A DNA stretch of 64,000 nt from Gemmatimonadota bacterium. GTDB lineage: Bacteria; JAAXHH01. Both the position numbers and the translations under genes were made by a program. Location of the stretch: contig VXMB01000014.1 of the NCBI GenBank assembly GCA_009841265.1, forward strand, positions 289,490-353,489, written 5' to 3'. Every line of letters starts with the position of its first letter. Position 1 is the stretch's first letter. Shown here piece after piece: positions 29,872 to 38,969 of this stretch. Below the pieces are notes generated by a model. It did no database searches and was not told the DNA's origin. It saw nothing but the letters and a program-made list of their open reading frames with translations.

Positions 29872-30987
29872 ATGGGTATCTATGAAGACATCGGCGTGCG
29901 TCCGGTCATAAACGCCATCGGCACGGCTACGCGTTTCGGGGGCGCCCTTCTGGACCCGGAAATCATGGAGACCATGCGCGTGGCTTCCCGGGAGTTCTGT
30001 ATCCTGGACGAACTGCATGAGAAAGCCGGGGAGAAGGTCGCCCGAATGCTCGGCGTGGAAGCGGCTTACGTCACCGCCAGTGCCGCGTGCGGCCTGGTCA
30101 TCACCACGGCGTCCTGCATGACCGGGACCGACCCGGAGCGGATTCGCCAGCTTCCGGACACGACCGGGATGCGTGACGAAGTGGTCGTCCAGAAAACGCA
30201 CCGGATCGCCTACGACCAGGCCATCCGGCTGACCGGCGCGAAGCTGATCGAGCTGGACGACTCGGACGGTCCGCCCGTAGAGGCCATGCGGGCGGCCATC
30301 GGCGACGGCATACGCACGGCGGCGGTCTTCTACCTGGGCAAGAACTTCAATGACGACAACGCCGTCCCCCTGGAACAGGCCGTGGCCATGGCGCATGCCG
30401 TGGACGTGCCCGTAATCGTAGACGCCGCCTCGGAATGTCCGCCGGTGTCCACGCTGACCCGGTTCACGGAAGCCGGCGCCGACCTGGTCATATTCAGCGG
30501 CGGCAAGAGTCTCCAGGGTCCCCAGTCGACCGGCCTCATCATCGGGCGAAAGGACCTGATCAGCGCCTGCGCGGTGAACGGGACGCCCTTCGCCACGGTC
30601 GGCCGGCCGATGAAGGTCAGCCGGGAGGAGATCTTCGCGTTCATCAAGGCCCTCGAGATCTATCTGAACCGGGACCACGCGGCGGATGCGGCGGCCTGGG
30701 AAGAAAAGGTACGCTACATCGAAGGGGAACTGGACGACATACCCCACGTTACCCTTGGCCGGCTCGATCCGGAAGAGACCTACGCCGTGCCCCAGCTCAG
30801 GGTCTCCATCGGCCCGGAAGCCGGTCTGACCGGGGATGACGCGGTGCGGGCTTTGCTCGACGGCCACCCCAGGATCATCGTGCAGGAAAGGGGCGAGGAG
30901 GGTTTCTCCATCAATCCCCATAACCTGCAGGACGGCCAGGAGCGGATCGTGGCGGATCGGTGCCGGGAGGTGCTTACGGGCGGGTAG
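29872..30987 (+). CDS. SelA-like PLP-dependent lyase/aminotransferase (DgaE type)
   Basis: A 371-residue fold-type I PLP protein of the SelA/D-glucosaminate-6-phosphate ammonia-lyase group. It begins with GVRPVINAIGTATRFGGALL, a hallmark of the group, and the PLP Lys lies in LVIFSGGKSLQGPQSTGL. PLP-binding Asp is in VPVIVDAASECPPV. No selenocysteine system is present, so it is more likely an ammonia-lyase or related enzyme acting on an amino sugar or amino acid. The ATG at 29872 aligns with the family start although the frame is open further upstream. It is divergent from the PhyH gene at 28807-29718. Confidence 0.85.
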   Translation: MGIYEDIGVRPVINAIGTATRFGGALLDPEIMETMRVASREFCILDELHEKAGEKVARMLGVEAAYVTASAACGLVITTASCMTGTDPERIRQLPDTTGMRDEVVVQKTHRIAYDQAIRLTGAKLIELDDSDGPPVEAMRAAIGDGIRTAAVFYLGKNFNDDNAVPLEQAVAMAHAVDVPVIVDAASECPPVSTLTRFTEAGADLVIFSGGKSLQGPQSTGLIIGRKDLISACAVNGTPFATVGRPMKVSREEIFAFIKALEIYLNRDHAADAAAWEEKVRYIEGELDDIPHVTLGRLDPEETYAVPQLRVSIGPEAGLTGDDAVRALLDGHPRIIVQERGEEGFSINPHNLQDGQERIVADRCREVLTGG

Positions 30988-31240
30988 CGGTCTGGTAGGG
31001 ACCCCGTGCGTCCAGGCCCGGCCGAACCGTGTAAAAGCGTTTTGTCCAAGACCCACCCCCGGCCGGAAAACATCTTGTCGAACTTTAGTAACAAAACTAT
31101 TTTCAACATGATACTATTTCAACATGATCGTCCTTTGAGAAGATTCGAATCATAGCCTTGATCGGACAACCGGGTTGATAAGTTATGCTAACCGCGGTGT
31201 ATTACTGCCTCACACTACCACCTCGCGAAGGAGGCCTCCG

Positions 31241-34200
31241 ATGACGCAGCATGTCATTGGGAAGACCCTGAATTTTCTCGTTGTTGTGTTTGGCGTGCTC
31301 GTGCTCTACGGCGTCTTAACCGATGTTTGCCCGGCGCACGCGCAAACTCAGGTATCCTGTCCACTCCCCGAAGGCGTTGCTCCTCCGCCGGACCCGGCTG
31401 TGACGGCCCAACAGGTGGAAGACGGCAGCGCCAGCCTGAGGGATTTCACGCTGGCCGCCAGAGAACGGCTGAACCTGGAAATAGGAGCAGGCCAATACCT
31501 GTACAATTTATGTCTCATCAGGCAGGAAGGGGGCCTTACCGTTCCGGCTCCACCTACCTCGTACAACTGACGCTCGACCGCAGGGTTTACGTTCACGCGA
31601 AGCAAATGGCCTTGTCGGGACGGCGCATCAAAGCCTCGATCTATACTGCGATCCTGACTGCGCTGGGCGTCACGCCAGCCGATCTGGCCAAACTGCAATC
31701 GACCGATCCCGCCATCCGAGTTCCCGCATTAGCCGCCCTCAACAACCTCTTGTCGCAAGAACCGGACGGCGCATTCGATGGGACCAGGTTCGGTGCACCT
31801 GGCGCCTCCGGCCATGCCGGCAGCTACTTTTCGGAGCATCTTGGCGTCCCGACCTTGCTACTCGCGGGATTCGACCTGAACGAAACGCACCTGGACGAAG
31901 AAGTCATCGATTACGGCGACCCGGCCATTACCGCCAGGGAGGTGGTGGACCGGGAAACCCTGAAAGCTTTCGTCGGGGAAGCAGGGGAGTATTATCTCAA
32001 CCTCTTCCAGACCGAGGGTCGCGCCTCATCCACGAGATCCAGGGTGGCCCTGCGGGATCCGAACGGGCCCTGGCGACACGGCTCCGTATACCTCTACGTC
32101 CTGGACCTCACCAGCAACACGATCCTGGTTCATGGAGCGTTTCCGGACCGATTCGAGCTTCGGCCCCTGGTAGCGACCGTGCGGGACGTCGTGACCGGAG
32201 AACTCATTCTGCCTCAGGTCATCGAAGCGGCGAAAAGCAACCCGGAAGGCGGTTTCGTGGAGTATTACTTCGACGATCCCTCTGACGACACCGACAGTGC
32301 CGACGTCCCCAAGGTGGGATACGCCCGTAGGTTCACAGGTGAACTCCCGAGGCCAGACGGAAGCGTCCTCCCGATCGATGTCATCATCGGGTCGGGGTTT
32401 TATGGACGCGCGCCCGAGATTGTCGCACCCTGTCCACTCCCCGCCGACGTGAGTCTTCCCGAGGACCCGGCAGTGACGGCGCAACAGGTGGAAGACGGCA
32501 GCGCAAGCCTGAGAGACTTCACGCTGGCCGCCAGAGAGCGGTTGAATGTGGAAATAGGAGACGGCGTGTACCTGTACAATCTGTGTCTCATCAGGCAGGA
32601 AGGAGGGCCTTACCGTTCCGGCTCCACCTACCTCGTGCAACTGACGCCCGACCGCAGGGTGTATGTTCACGCGAAGCAAATGGCCTTGTCGGGACGGCGC
32701 ATCAAAGCCTCGATCTATACCGCGATCCTGACAGCGCTGGGCGTCACCCCTGCCGATCTGGCCAAGCTGCAATCTACCGATCCCGCCATCCGGGGCCCCG
32801 CATACGCCGCATTCATAAACCTCTTGTCGCAGGAACCGGATGGCCCATTCGATGGAACCCGCTTTGGTGAGCCCGGCGCCTCAGGCCATGTCGGCAGCTA
32901 CTACTCGGAGCATCTTGGCGTCCCGGTCTTGCTGCTCGCAGGATTCGACCTGAACGAAACGCACCTGGATGAAGAAGTCATCGATTACGGCGACCCGGCC
33001 ATTACCGCCAGTGAGGTGGTGGACCGGGAAACCCTGAAGGCTTTCGTCGGGGAAGCGGGGAAGTACTTTCTCAATCTCTTCCAGGCCGAAGGTCGAGCCT
33101 CTTCCACGAAATCCAGGGTTGCCCTGCGGGATCCGAACGGACCCTGGAGGCATGGTTCCGTGTACCTCTACGTACTGGACCTCAACAGCAACACGATCCT
33201 GGTTCATGGCGCTTTTCCGGACCGGTTCGAGCTTCGGCCCCTGGTAGCGACCGTGCGGGACGTCGTGACCGGAAAACTCATTCTTCCGCAGGTCATCGAA
33301 GCGGCGAAAAGCAACCCGGAAGGCGGTTTCGTGGAGTATTACTTCGACGACCCCGGCGACGACACCGACAGCGCAGACATCCCCAAGGTGGGATACGCCC
33401 GCCAGTTCAAAGATGAATTTCCGAGGCCGGACGGAAGCGTCCTTCCGATAGACGTCATCATTGGATCGGGTTTTTATGGTCGTGCACCCGATGAGCCGCT
33501 GGAGGTCGCCCTGACGGTATCTCCCACCACGCTGACGGAGGATGGCGGAGTCCAGACGGTGACGGTGACGGCCACGCAGTCCAGCGCGCCGATTCAGGTA
33601 TCGTCGGTGATCGACCTTTCTCTGTCCGGCACGGCCACCGCCGACGATTACAGCGTCACGGGAGATCTGGTTATCACGATACCGGCCGGGGCAACGGAGG
33701 GGTCGACGGAACTGACCTTCACGGTCGTGGACGACACGGTATACGAGTCCGGGGGCGAGACGATTGTCGTTACCGCCCGGAGCGGGGATGTGGACCTCGA
33801 TTCCGCCACGATCTCGGTGACCGATTCCTATGACGCTCCCGCGACGATTGGTACCCCGCCGGTGGTAACGCTGGAGGCAGGAGACGACGAGACGGTCGAC
33901 GCGGGTCCGCTGTTCAGCGGTACGGATCTGAGCTATTCGGCGTCCTCGGCGGACAACGGCGTCGTCGAAGCGGTCATGTCGGGCGCCGCGCTGACGGTAA
34001 CGGGGGTGCGCAAAGGCGGCGCCACGGTCACCGTCTCGGCCCGTAACGCGGCGGGCGAGGCGAGTCTGGCCGTCAGCGTGACCGTCACGGCCGTCGCGGC
34101 GGAACGGGAGGCTTACACGAACATCCTGGCGGCCATGGGACGGAGCATGCTGTCCGGCGTCTCCGCCACCATAGGCGGCAGGTTTGCCGCGGGCGGAGGA

Positions 34201-35505
34201 CGGGAGATCACCGTGGGTGGCCGCAGGATCAACGGACTCGCATCGGGCATCACCGCGCTGGCCGGATTGACCGGTCACGGCCGGCAGACCGCGTCGAAGG
34301 AAATGGCCTTGCTCCAGGGCGCGGAACGCCGCCGTGGAGCGAGCGGCGACTACCTGCTGGGGACGAGTTCGTTCTCCTACGCGCTGGAAGATCAGACCGG
34401 CAGCGGCGGGCTCAGGTGGTCCGTCTGGGGCGCGGGCGACCTGCAGAACTTCCAGGGTGAACCCGGGGCGGACGAGAGTTTCGACGGAAACCTCAAAACG
34501 GCGTATCTCGGGTTTGACGTGGCCACGGGGCGCAGTTGGCTGGCTGGCATCGCCCTTACGCGTACGATGGGCCAGTCCGATTACGACGTTACCGTGACAA
34601 GCGGCAGCCTGGAATCGAGTCTTAACGCGGTGCTGCCGTACTTGCGCTGGACCTGCCCCACCGGTTTCACGGAAGTGTGGTCGATCGTGGGACTCGGCAC
34701 CGGCGAAGCCGAGGTGGAGGATGGCACGAGCGACCTGTCCATGCGCATGGGCATGCTGGGCGCACGATCCCGGCTGGTCGCCGCGGACGGTCTGGGGCTC
34801 GACCTGGTGGGCGACGCAGGCTTGCTCCGCCTTTCCACCTCCGACAGTGAATCGGCCGCGCTGAGCGACATTGCGACCGGCGTGCAGCGGATACGCGTCG
34901 GCCTGGAAGGGTCGCGTACGACCGCCCTCGCAGGTGGAACCACTGTAACGCCCTACGCGCAGGTGGCCGGACGCTACGACGGTGGCGACGGCCAGACCGG
35001 ACAGGGCCTGGAGGTCTCCGGCGGACTCCGCCTGACTGGCGGTCGCGTCGGCCTTAATGCCCGGGGCCGTTTCCTGGCGGTCCATACGGCCGAGGGATAC
35101 CGCGAGAACGGCGTTTCCCTCATCGCCTATCTGAGGCCGAAGGCTGACGGCCAGGGTTTTTCGATGTCCGTGGCCCCGCGCATAGGGGCCGGAACTACAG
35201 ACTCCGGCATGATGTGGCGCGAACGGCCCCTGGACGCCTCCACTCTGCGCGGCGACAGCCGCGCCCGTTCCATGCGGGCCGAGGTGGGATACGGCCTCGC
35301 TTCGTCGCCCACGGGCGTGCTCTTCACCCCCTTCGGCGACCTGTACCTCGAAGGGGATGAACGCCGTCAGTTGCGGCTGGGCGCCCGCATAGGCGCCGCG
35401 GACCTCGGTTCGCGCACTGGATCCCTGGAGCTTTCCGGCGCGCGGATCGACCGTCGCGGCGCATCCGACCATCGCATCGGCCTCGTTGCACGCATGAGCT
35501 TCTGA
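31241..35505 (+). CDS. Autotransporter with duplicated Cache-like passenger, frameshifted in first repeat
   Basis: AAGGAGG 7 nt before the ATG at 31241 and a signal peptide ending AHA before Gln mark the start. The reading frame ends at 31570, while the rest of the protein continues in another frame to 35505. Against the second repeat copy, one A is missing in the G5 run at 31529-31533. With the base restored the protein is about 1421 residues. It consists of two 358-residue copies with Cache_2-like blocks (DPNGPWRHGSVYLYVLD, then GGFVEYYF, then GSGFYGRAP), a Calx-beta domain, an Ig-like domain and a C-terminal beta-barrel ending in MSF. It is probably exported to the outer surface as a sensor or adhesin. 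The frameshift may be a sequencing error, phase variation or decay. Confidence 0.8.
31358..33497 (+). repeat. Tandem duplication of about 1074 bp
   Basis: Copy 1 starts at 31358 and copy 2 at 32431, each opening with TGTCCACTCCCCG and closing after a GSGFYGRAP-encoding segment. The copies are highly similar at DNA level across their length, so the duplication is recent or kept alike by gene conversion. The start-to-start distance is 1073, not 1074, because copy 1 lacks one base. Confidence 0.9.
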
Positions 35506-35709
35506 TCATGGTTTCCGGAGCCGCGTCGGGCGATAATCGCTTCGCGTTCTGTGAATTTGTCTTACGAGTAAGTATTCAAAGTATAGAGTTTAAACGCTTG
35601 ACGAGCAGCGAAGCGAGAGATACGTTTACGTCCACACCCGAGTCCATTGGTTTTTGAATTTCGAAGGGGTTGATTCAAGGTTTCGGCGGAAGGGCAGGTT
35701 TTAGGCTAA

Positions 35710-36651
35710 ATGACTGAAGACAAAACCTGGATCGTACCCGATCCCCTAGCATCGTGTGAAGTCCGCCTGGACGACGAGACCGTAACCGTGCTGCGCAGGC
35801 ACGGGAATCCGCAAGGTCCGCGCCTCGTCCTGAGTCACGGCAACGGACTCGCCATAGACCTTTACTATCCCTTCTGGTCTCTCCTCATCGAAGACTACGA
35901 TCTGATCCTGTATGACCAGCGGAACCACGGCTGGAATACCGTCGGAGATCAGCAGAAGCACGATGTGCCGACGTTGATCCACGACCAGCGCCTGATCCTC
36001 GAGGCCATCGACGATCAATACGGGCAAAAGCCGAAAGTCGGCGTCTACCACTCCGTTTCGGCATTGATCACATTGCTGACCATCTCCACCTTCAAGGATC
36101 TGATTTCGTCGGGCCCGGCGGTTGATTTCGCCGGTCTGGTCCTCTTCGATCCGCCCCTCTGCAAGCCTGGAGTCAGCCAGGTCGAATTCGACGCGGCCGC
36201 GGAACAGGTCGCCGCTGCCACGAGACGCCGCGGGCATCTGTTCCAGACGGAAGAGGACTTCGTGGAGCTACTCAGCTACTCGCCCGGTTTCGTCCGCGTC
36301 GTCCCCGGGGTGCGCGAACTCATGGCGAAGACGACGCTGCGGCGGACCGATAGCGGGGACGGTTTCGAACTGCGCTGTCCGCGGGAATACGAGGCCCAGA
36401 TCATCGATTATTCGAGAAGTTATTCTGTGCTTGTGGATTTTGACGAACTCGAATGTCCGACGAAAGTCATCGGGGCGGACCCCACCCTTCCCTATTCCTA
36501 CCTGCCGACCATGGACCTGCGCGACATGGTGACGGTCGACTACGACTTCCTGCCCGAGACGACGCATTTCTTTCCGCTGGAACAACCGGAAGAATGCGTA
36601 ACACTGCTCCGGGAATTCCTCGAAAACAATAGCCTGGCGCATTCGGCCTGA
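35710..36651 (+). CDS. Alpha/beta hydrolase with divergent nucleophile elbow
   Basis: A 313-residue alpha/beta hydrolase fold protein. The oxyanion-hole segment is LVLSHGNGLAIDLYY and a DQRNHGWN strand-turn follows. The nucleophile is expected at S115, but its context is VYHSVSA rather than G-x-S-x-G. An acid may be D261 or a neighbour, and the His lies in LPETTHFFPLEQPEE near the end. No signal peptide. It lies at the far edge of the polyketide synthase block, so it might act as a free-standing thioesterase for product release; that is inference. A simple esterase or lactonase is equally possible. Confidence 0.8.
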   Translation: MTEDKTWIVPDPLASCEVRLDDETVTVLRRHGNPQGPRLVLSHGNGLAIDLYYPFWSLLIEDYDLILYDQRNHGWNTVGDQQKHDVPTLIHDQRLILEAIDDQYGQKPKVGVYHSVSALITLLTISTFKDLISSGPAVDFAGLVLFDPPLCKPGVSQVEFDAAAEQVAAATRRRGHLFQTEEDFVELLSYSPGFVRVVPGVRELMAKTTLRRTDSGDGFELRCPREYEAQIIDYSRSYSVLVDFDELECPTKVIGADPTLPYSYLPTMDLRDMVTVDYDFLPETTHFFPLEQPEECVTLLREFLENNSLAHSA

Positions 36652-36666
36652 GACGTCCGGATCGTG

Positions 36667-38445
36667 TCAATCGGTAGGATCTGCCGTCGTCGTGGCCTTG
36701 ACGCGAACGGTGACGATATCCGTGTCGTGGTACTGTTGGTGGCGGACAGAAGACGCGAGGTGCCGCAGGAGCCGGAGAGAGACTTCCTGTTCGATAGAAG
36801 TTTCGTCGGTATCGTCGGGTAACGTGGCGAGCCTGTCCTGGATGTTCTCGCCTTTCGGTGTGACGACAAACTCCAGTACCGCCCCGCCTTCTTCCCTGGA
36901 TACTACGAGCCGCAGATTACTCCCTTTTCGTTGTCCGGGCACTCCGGGCTTATCGGGCTCTTTTTGCCGGATGAGCGTCAGCAGGGTTTCTTCGGCGACG
37001 GCGTCGAGGCGTCCGGCCATGGCCGCGTCCCAGCCGGACCGGGAGGCGAAGTCCCCGAGGAACGATCGGATTTCAGTCAGGGCGGATGTGTCCAGTGCCG
37101 TCTCCATCCGGTAGCGTCGGTGTCCGGTGGCACTGAGCGCCAGGTTGAGGAGAATAGCCACCAGGCCCCCCGCGGTCATGCCGTTCCGGAACAGGCCCCC
37201 CGCGAACTGCGAGACGAACTCCGGGTAGATCAGTTCAAACTGCAGGCTGAATCCCACCAGGAAAGCGGCGCCCACGATGAAGCCTTTGTTCTTGTCGAGG
37301 CCGTCCTGGATGACGATCTTGAGACCCACGATAAAAAGCATCGCCAACAGCACGATGAAGTATGCCGCGAAGACCGGATCCGGAATCGCCAGGACCAGGG
37401 CGAACACCTTGGGCAGGAACACGAGCACTACGAAAGCGGCGCCGGTGAAAAGGCCCACGGTCCGGGCGGCTACGCCGGTGAGTTCGATAAGCGGTACGCT
37501 GGTCGTGTAAGTCGTGCCCGGCACGGTCCCTGCGAGTCCGGAGAGGAAAGATCCCACGCCGTCGACGGTCATGGCGCCCTGAATCGATCTGAAATCGACC
37601 GCCCTGGTCTGTCGCCATGATATACGCTGGATGGCGACGCAACTGCTGATCGTACGGAGCGAGACGACCACCGCCACCAGCAGAAAGCCGGGAAGCAGCA
37701 CCCAGAAATCGCCCCCGAAACCCACGTCGAACCCCGGCCAGAGGAATGCGGGCAGGTTGATCCAGTCCGCCTCCGCGATTCTATCCACGTCGAACAGACC
37801 GAAGTAACTGCCGACTACGGAGCCGGCGGCCACGCCGATGATCGGCGCCCAGAGCCGCAACTTCGCTGAACCCTTGAGCGTTAAGCCGGAAATGACGGCC
37901 ACGGTGGCCGCGGCGCTGAGGACGGCGCCGAGCGACAATTGCCCATCCGGCGTCGACGACAACATATCGCCCATCACAGGCATCACCGTGACGGGAATCA
38001 ACATGATCACGGTACCCGCGACCGTGGGCGTGAGGATGCGCTGAAACAGCGAAAGCCGCCACGAAAGGGCGATCGGAACCAGGGAGGACACGACGACGAG
38101 CACGGCGAGCAGGGCCGGTCCGCCGGCCGCCAATGTCTCGATGCAGATCGATATGTACGCCGCCGACGTGCCCATGACCAGGAGATGGCCCGAACCGATC
38201 CTGCCGAAGCGAAGGACCTGCAACATCGTGGTCGCGCCGCAGATCGCGACCGAGGCGAATACGGCCCACGCGACGGTGTCCTCCGTCTGTCCGGCGGCCC
38301 GCATGACGATCATCGGGATGATCATGACCGCGGCGATGTTCAACAAGGCCAACTGCAGTCCCAGGCCGAGTGAGAGCATCGTCGGAGGCGGTTCATCCGG
38401 TTGAAACCGCAAGCCCGAACGGACGACGGATCCATCAGAACTCAT
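36667..38445 (-). CDS. NCS2 (xanthine/uracil-type) permease with C-terminal ATPase-like domain
   Basis: A 592-residue protein. Residues 1-440 form a nucleobase:cation symporter-2 membrane domain with about 14 segments, including the family's GSGHLLVMGTSAAYI and SFLSGLAGTVPGTTYTTS stretches. Residues about 445-592 are soluble and hydrophilic: RLDAVAEETLLTLIRQ, LRLVVSREEGGAVLEFVV and the ISLRLLRHL-like helix resemble an RsbW/HATPase-type anti-sigma or kinase fold, though no clean N-G1-G2 boxes are seen. Standard NCS2 proteins end near 430-450. It is divergent from the acyl carrier protein gene and convergent with the hydrolase gene. Substrate class is likely purines or related compounds. Confidence 0.82.
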   Translation of the reverse strand: MSSDGSVVRSGLRFQPDEPPPTMLSLGLGLQLALLNIAAVMIIPMIVMRAAGQTEDTVAWAVFASVAICGATTMLQVLRFGRIGSGHLLVMGTSAAYISICIETLAAGGPALLAVLVVVSSLVPIALSWRLSLFQRILTPTVAGTVIMLIPVTVMPVMGDMLSSTPDGQLSLGAVLSAAATVAVISGLTLKGSAKLRLWAPIIGVAAGSVVGSYFGLFDVDRIAEADWINLPAFLWPGFDVGFGGDFWVLLPGFLLVAVVVSLRTISSCVAIQRISWRQTRAVDFRSIQGAMTVDGVGSFLSGLAGTVPGTTYTTSVPLIELTGVAARTVGLFTGAAFVVLVFLPKVFALVLAIPDPVFAAYFIVLLAMLFIVGLKIVIQDGLDKNKGFIVGAAFLVGFSLQFELIYPEFVSQFAGGLFRNGMTAGGLVAILLNLALSATGHRRYRMETALDTSALTEIRSFLGDFASRSGWDAAMAGRLDAVAEETLLTLIRQKEPDKPGVPGQRKGSNLRLVVSREEGGAVLEFVVTPKGENIQDRLATLPDDTDETSIEQEVSLRLLRHLASSVRHQQYHDTDIVTVRVKATTTADPTD

Positions 38446-38504
38446 AAGGACGATTCTCCCGGTTGCCGCCTGCGAGTTTTCTATACGATTTCTAAAAAGT
38501 TCAT

Positions 38505-38533
38505 TTGATTTAGTAACGGCAGAACGTTATACT
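38505..38533 (+). promoter_or_regulatory. Sigma-70-type promoter for the acyl carrier protein gene
   Basis: -35 TTGATT (38505-38510), 17-nt spacer and -10 TATACT (38528-38533, 5 of 6 bases) lie about 57 bp before the ACP ATG in an AT-rich intergenic stretch. Confidence 0.6.
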
Positions 38534-38590
38534 ATGCAAGCAATCCAAATTACAGGTTGATTAACCCCCCAATTGGAAAGGAAGACATCC

Positions 38591-38833
38591 ATGGCTACGA
38601 CCGCTGATCGTATCAGGAAGCTCATTGAGGACAACCTGGAAGTCGACGGGCAACCCATCGCACTGCCGGACGATCTCAACATCAGCCTTACTGAGGCCGG
38701 CGTTTCCTCCGTGGACATTCTTGCGTTCGCGAAGGTTGTCGCCGAGGAGTTCAATATGGAATTCTCCCCTCAGGACTGCGTGGACGTCAAGACGGTGCAG
38801 GAACTCGTCAGCCGGCTGGACGCCGCTGCCTGA
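38591..38833 (+). CDS. Standalone acyl carrier protein
   Basis: An 80-residue acidic helical protein of the PP-binding family. The phosphopantetheine Ser is expected in EAGVSSVDILAF, with the second Ser in the DSL position, so the usual preceding Asp is replaced by Ser. AAAGGAAG about 7 nt before the ATG at 38591 fixes the start. It has its own promoter and a terminator hairpin follows. It lies tail-to-tail with the giant polyketide synthase, whose last module has a KS and a degenerate AT but no carrier domain, so this protein may supply that missing carrier. A role in another acyl pathway is possible. Confidence 0.88.
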   Translation: MATTADRIRKLIEDNLEVDGQPIALPDDLNISLTEAGVSSVDILAFAKVVAEEFNMEFSPQDCVDVKTVQELVSRLDAAA

Positions 38834-38898
38834 GCATTCCTTACGACGGTCGCGCGTTACAACCGTCATGCGTTTCGACTTGTCGCACGGTATACCAG

Positions 38899-38937
38899 CC
38901 CGTCTGTGAGAGCGTCCGAGCTTTCGCAGACGGGTTT
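38899..38937 (+). terminator. Hairpin terminator between ACP and PKS genes
   Basis: A 15-bp stem (38899-38913 with 38920-38934; CCCGTCTG pairs with CAGACGGG, with a few wobble pairs) closes a 6-nt loop and is followed by TTT on the plus strand. It is placed in the 136-bp gap between two convergent stops and could end either transcript. Confidence 0.65.
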
Positions 38938-38969
38938 CGTGTGTTGGTGCAGTCGGTGGCCGTTGGCTC

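Noticed and set aside
30988-31240. A terminator or promoter in the gap before the autotransporter.
   Set aside because: A TTGATC/TATGCT pair has a 20-nt spacer and the GC-rich repeat after 30987 gives no clean stem with a T-run.
32881-35472. An 863-codon minus-strand frame opposite the autotransporter.
   Set aside because: It mirrors the passenger and barrel coding sequence and has no recognisable domain.
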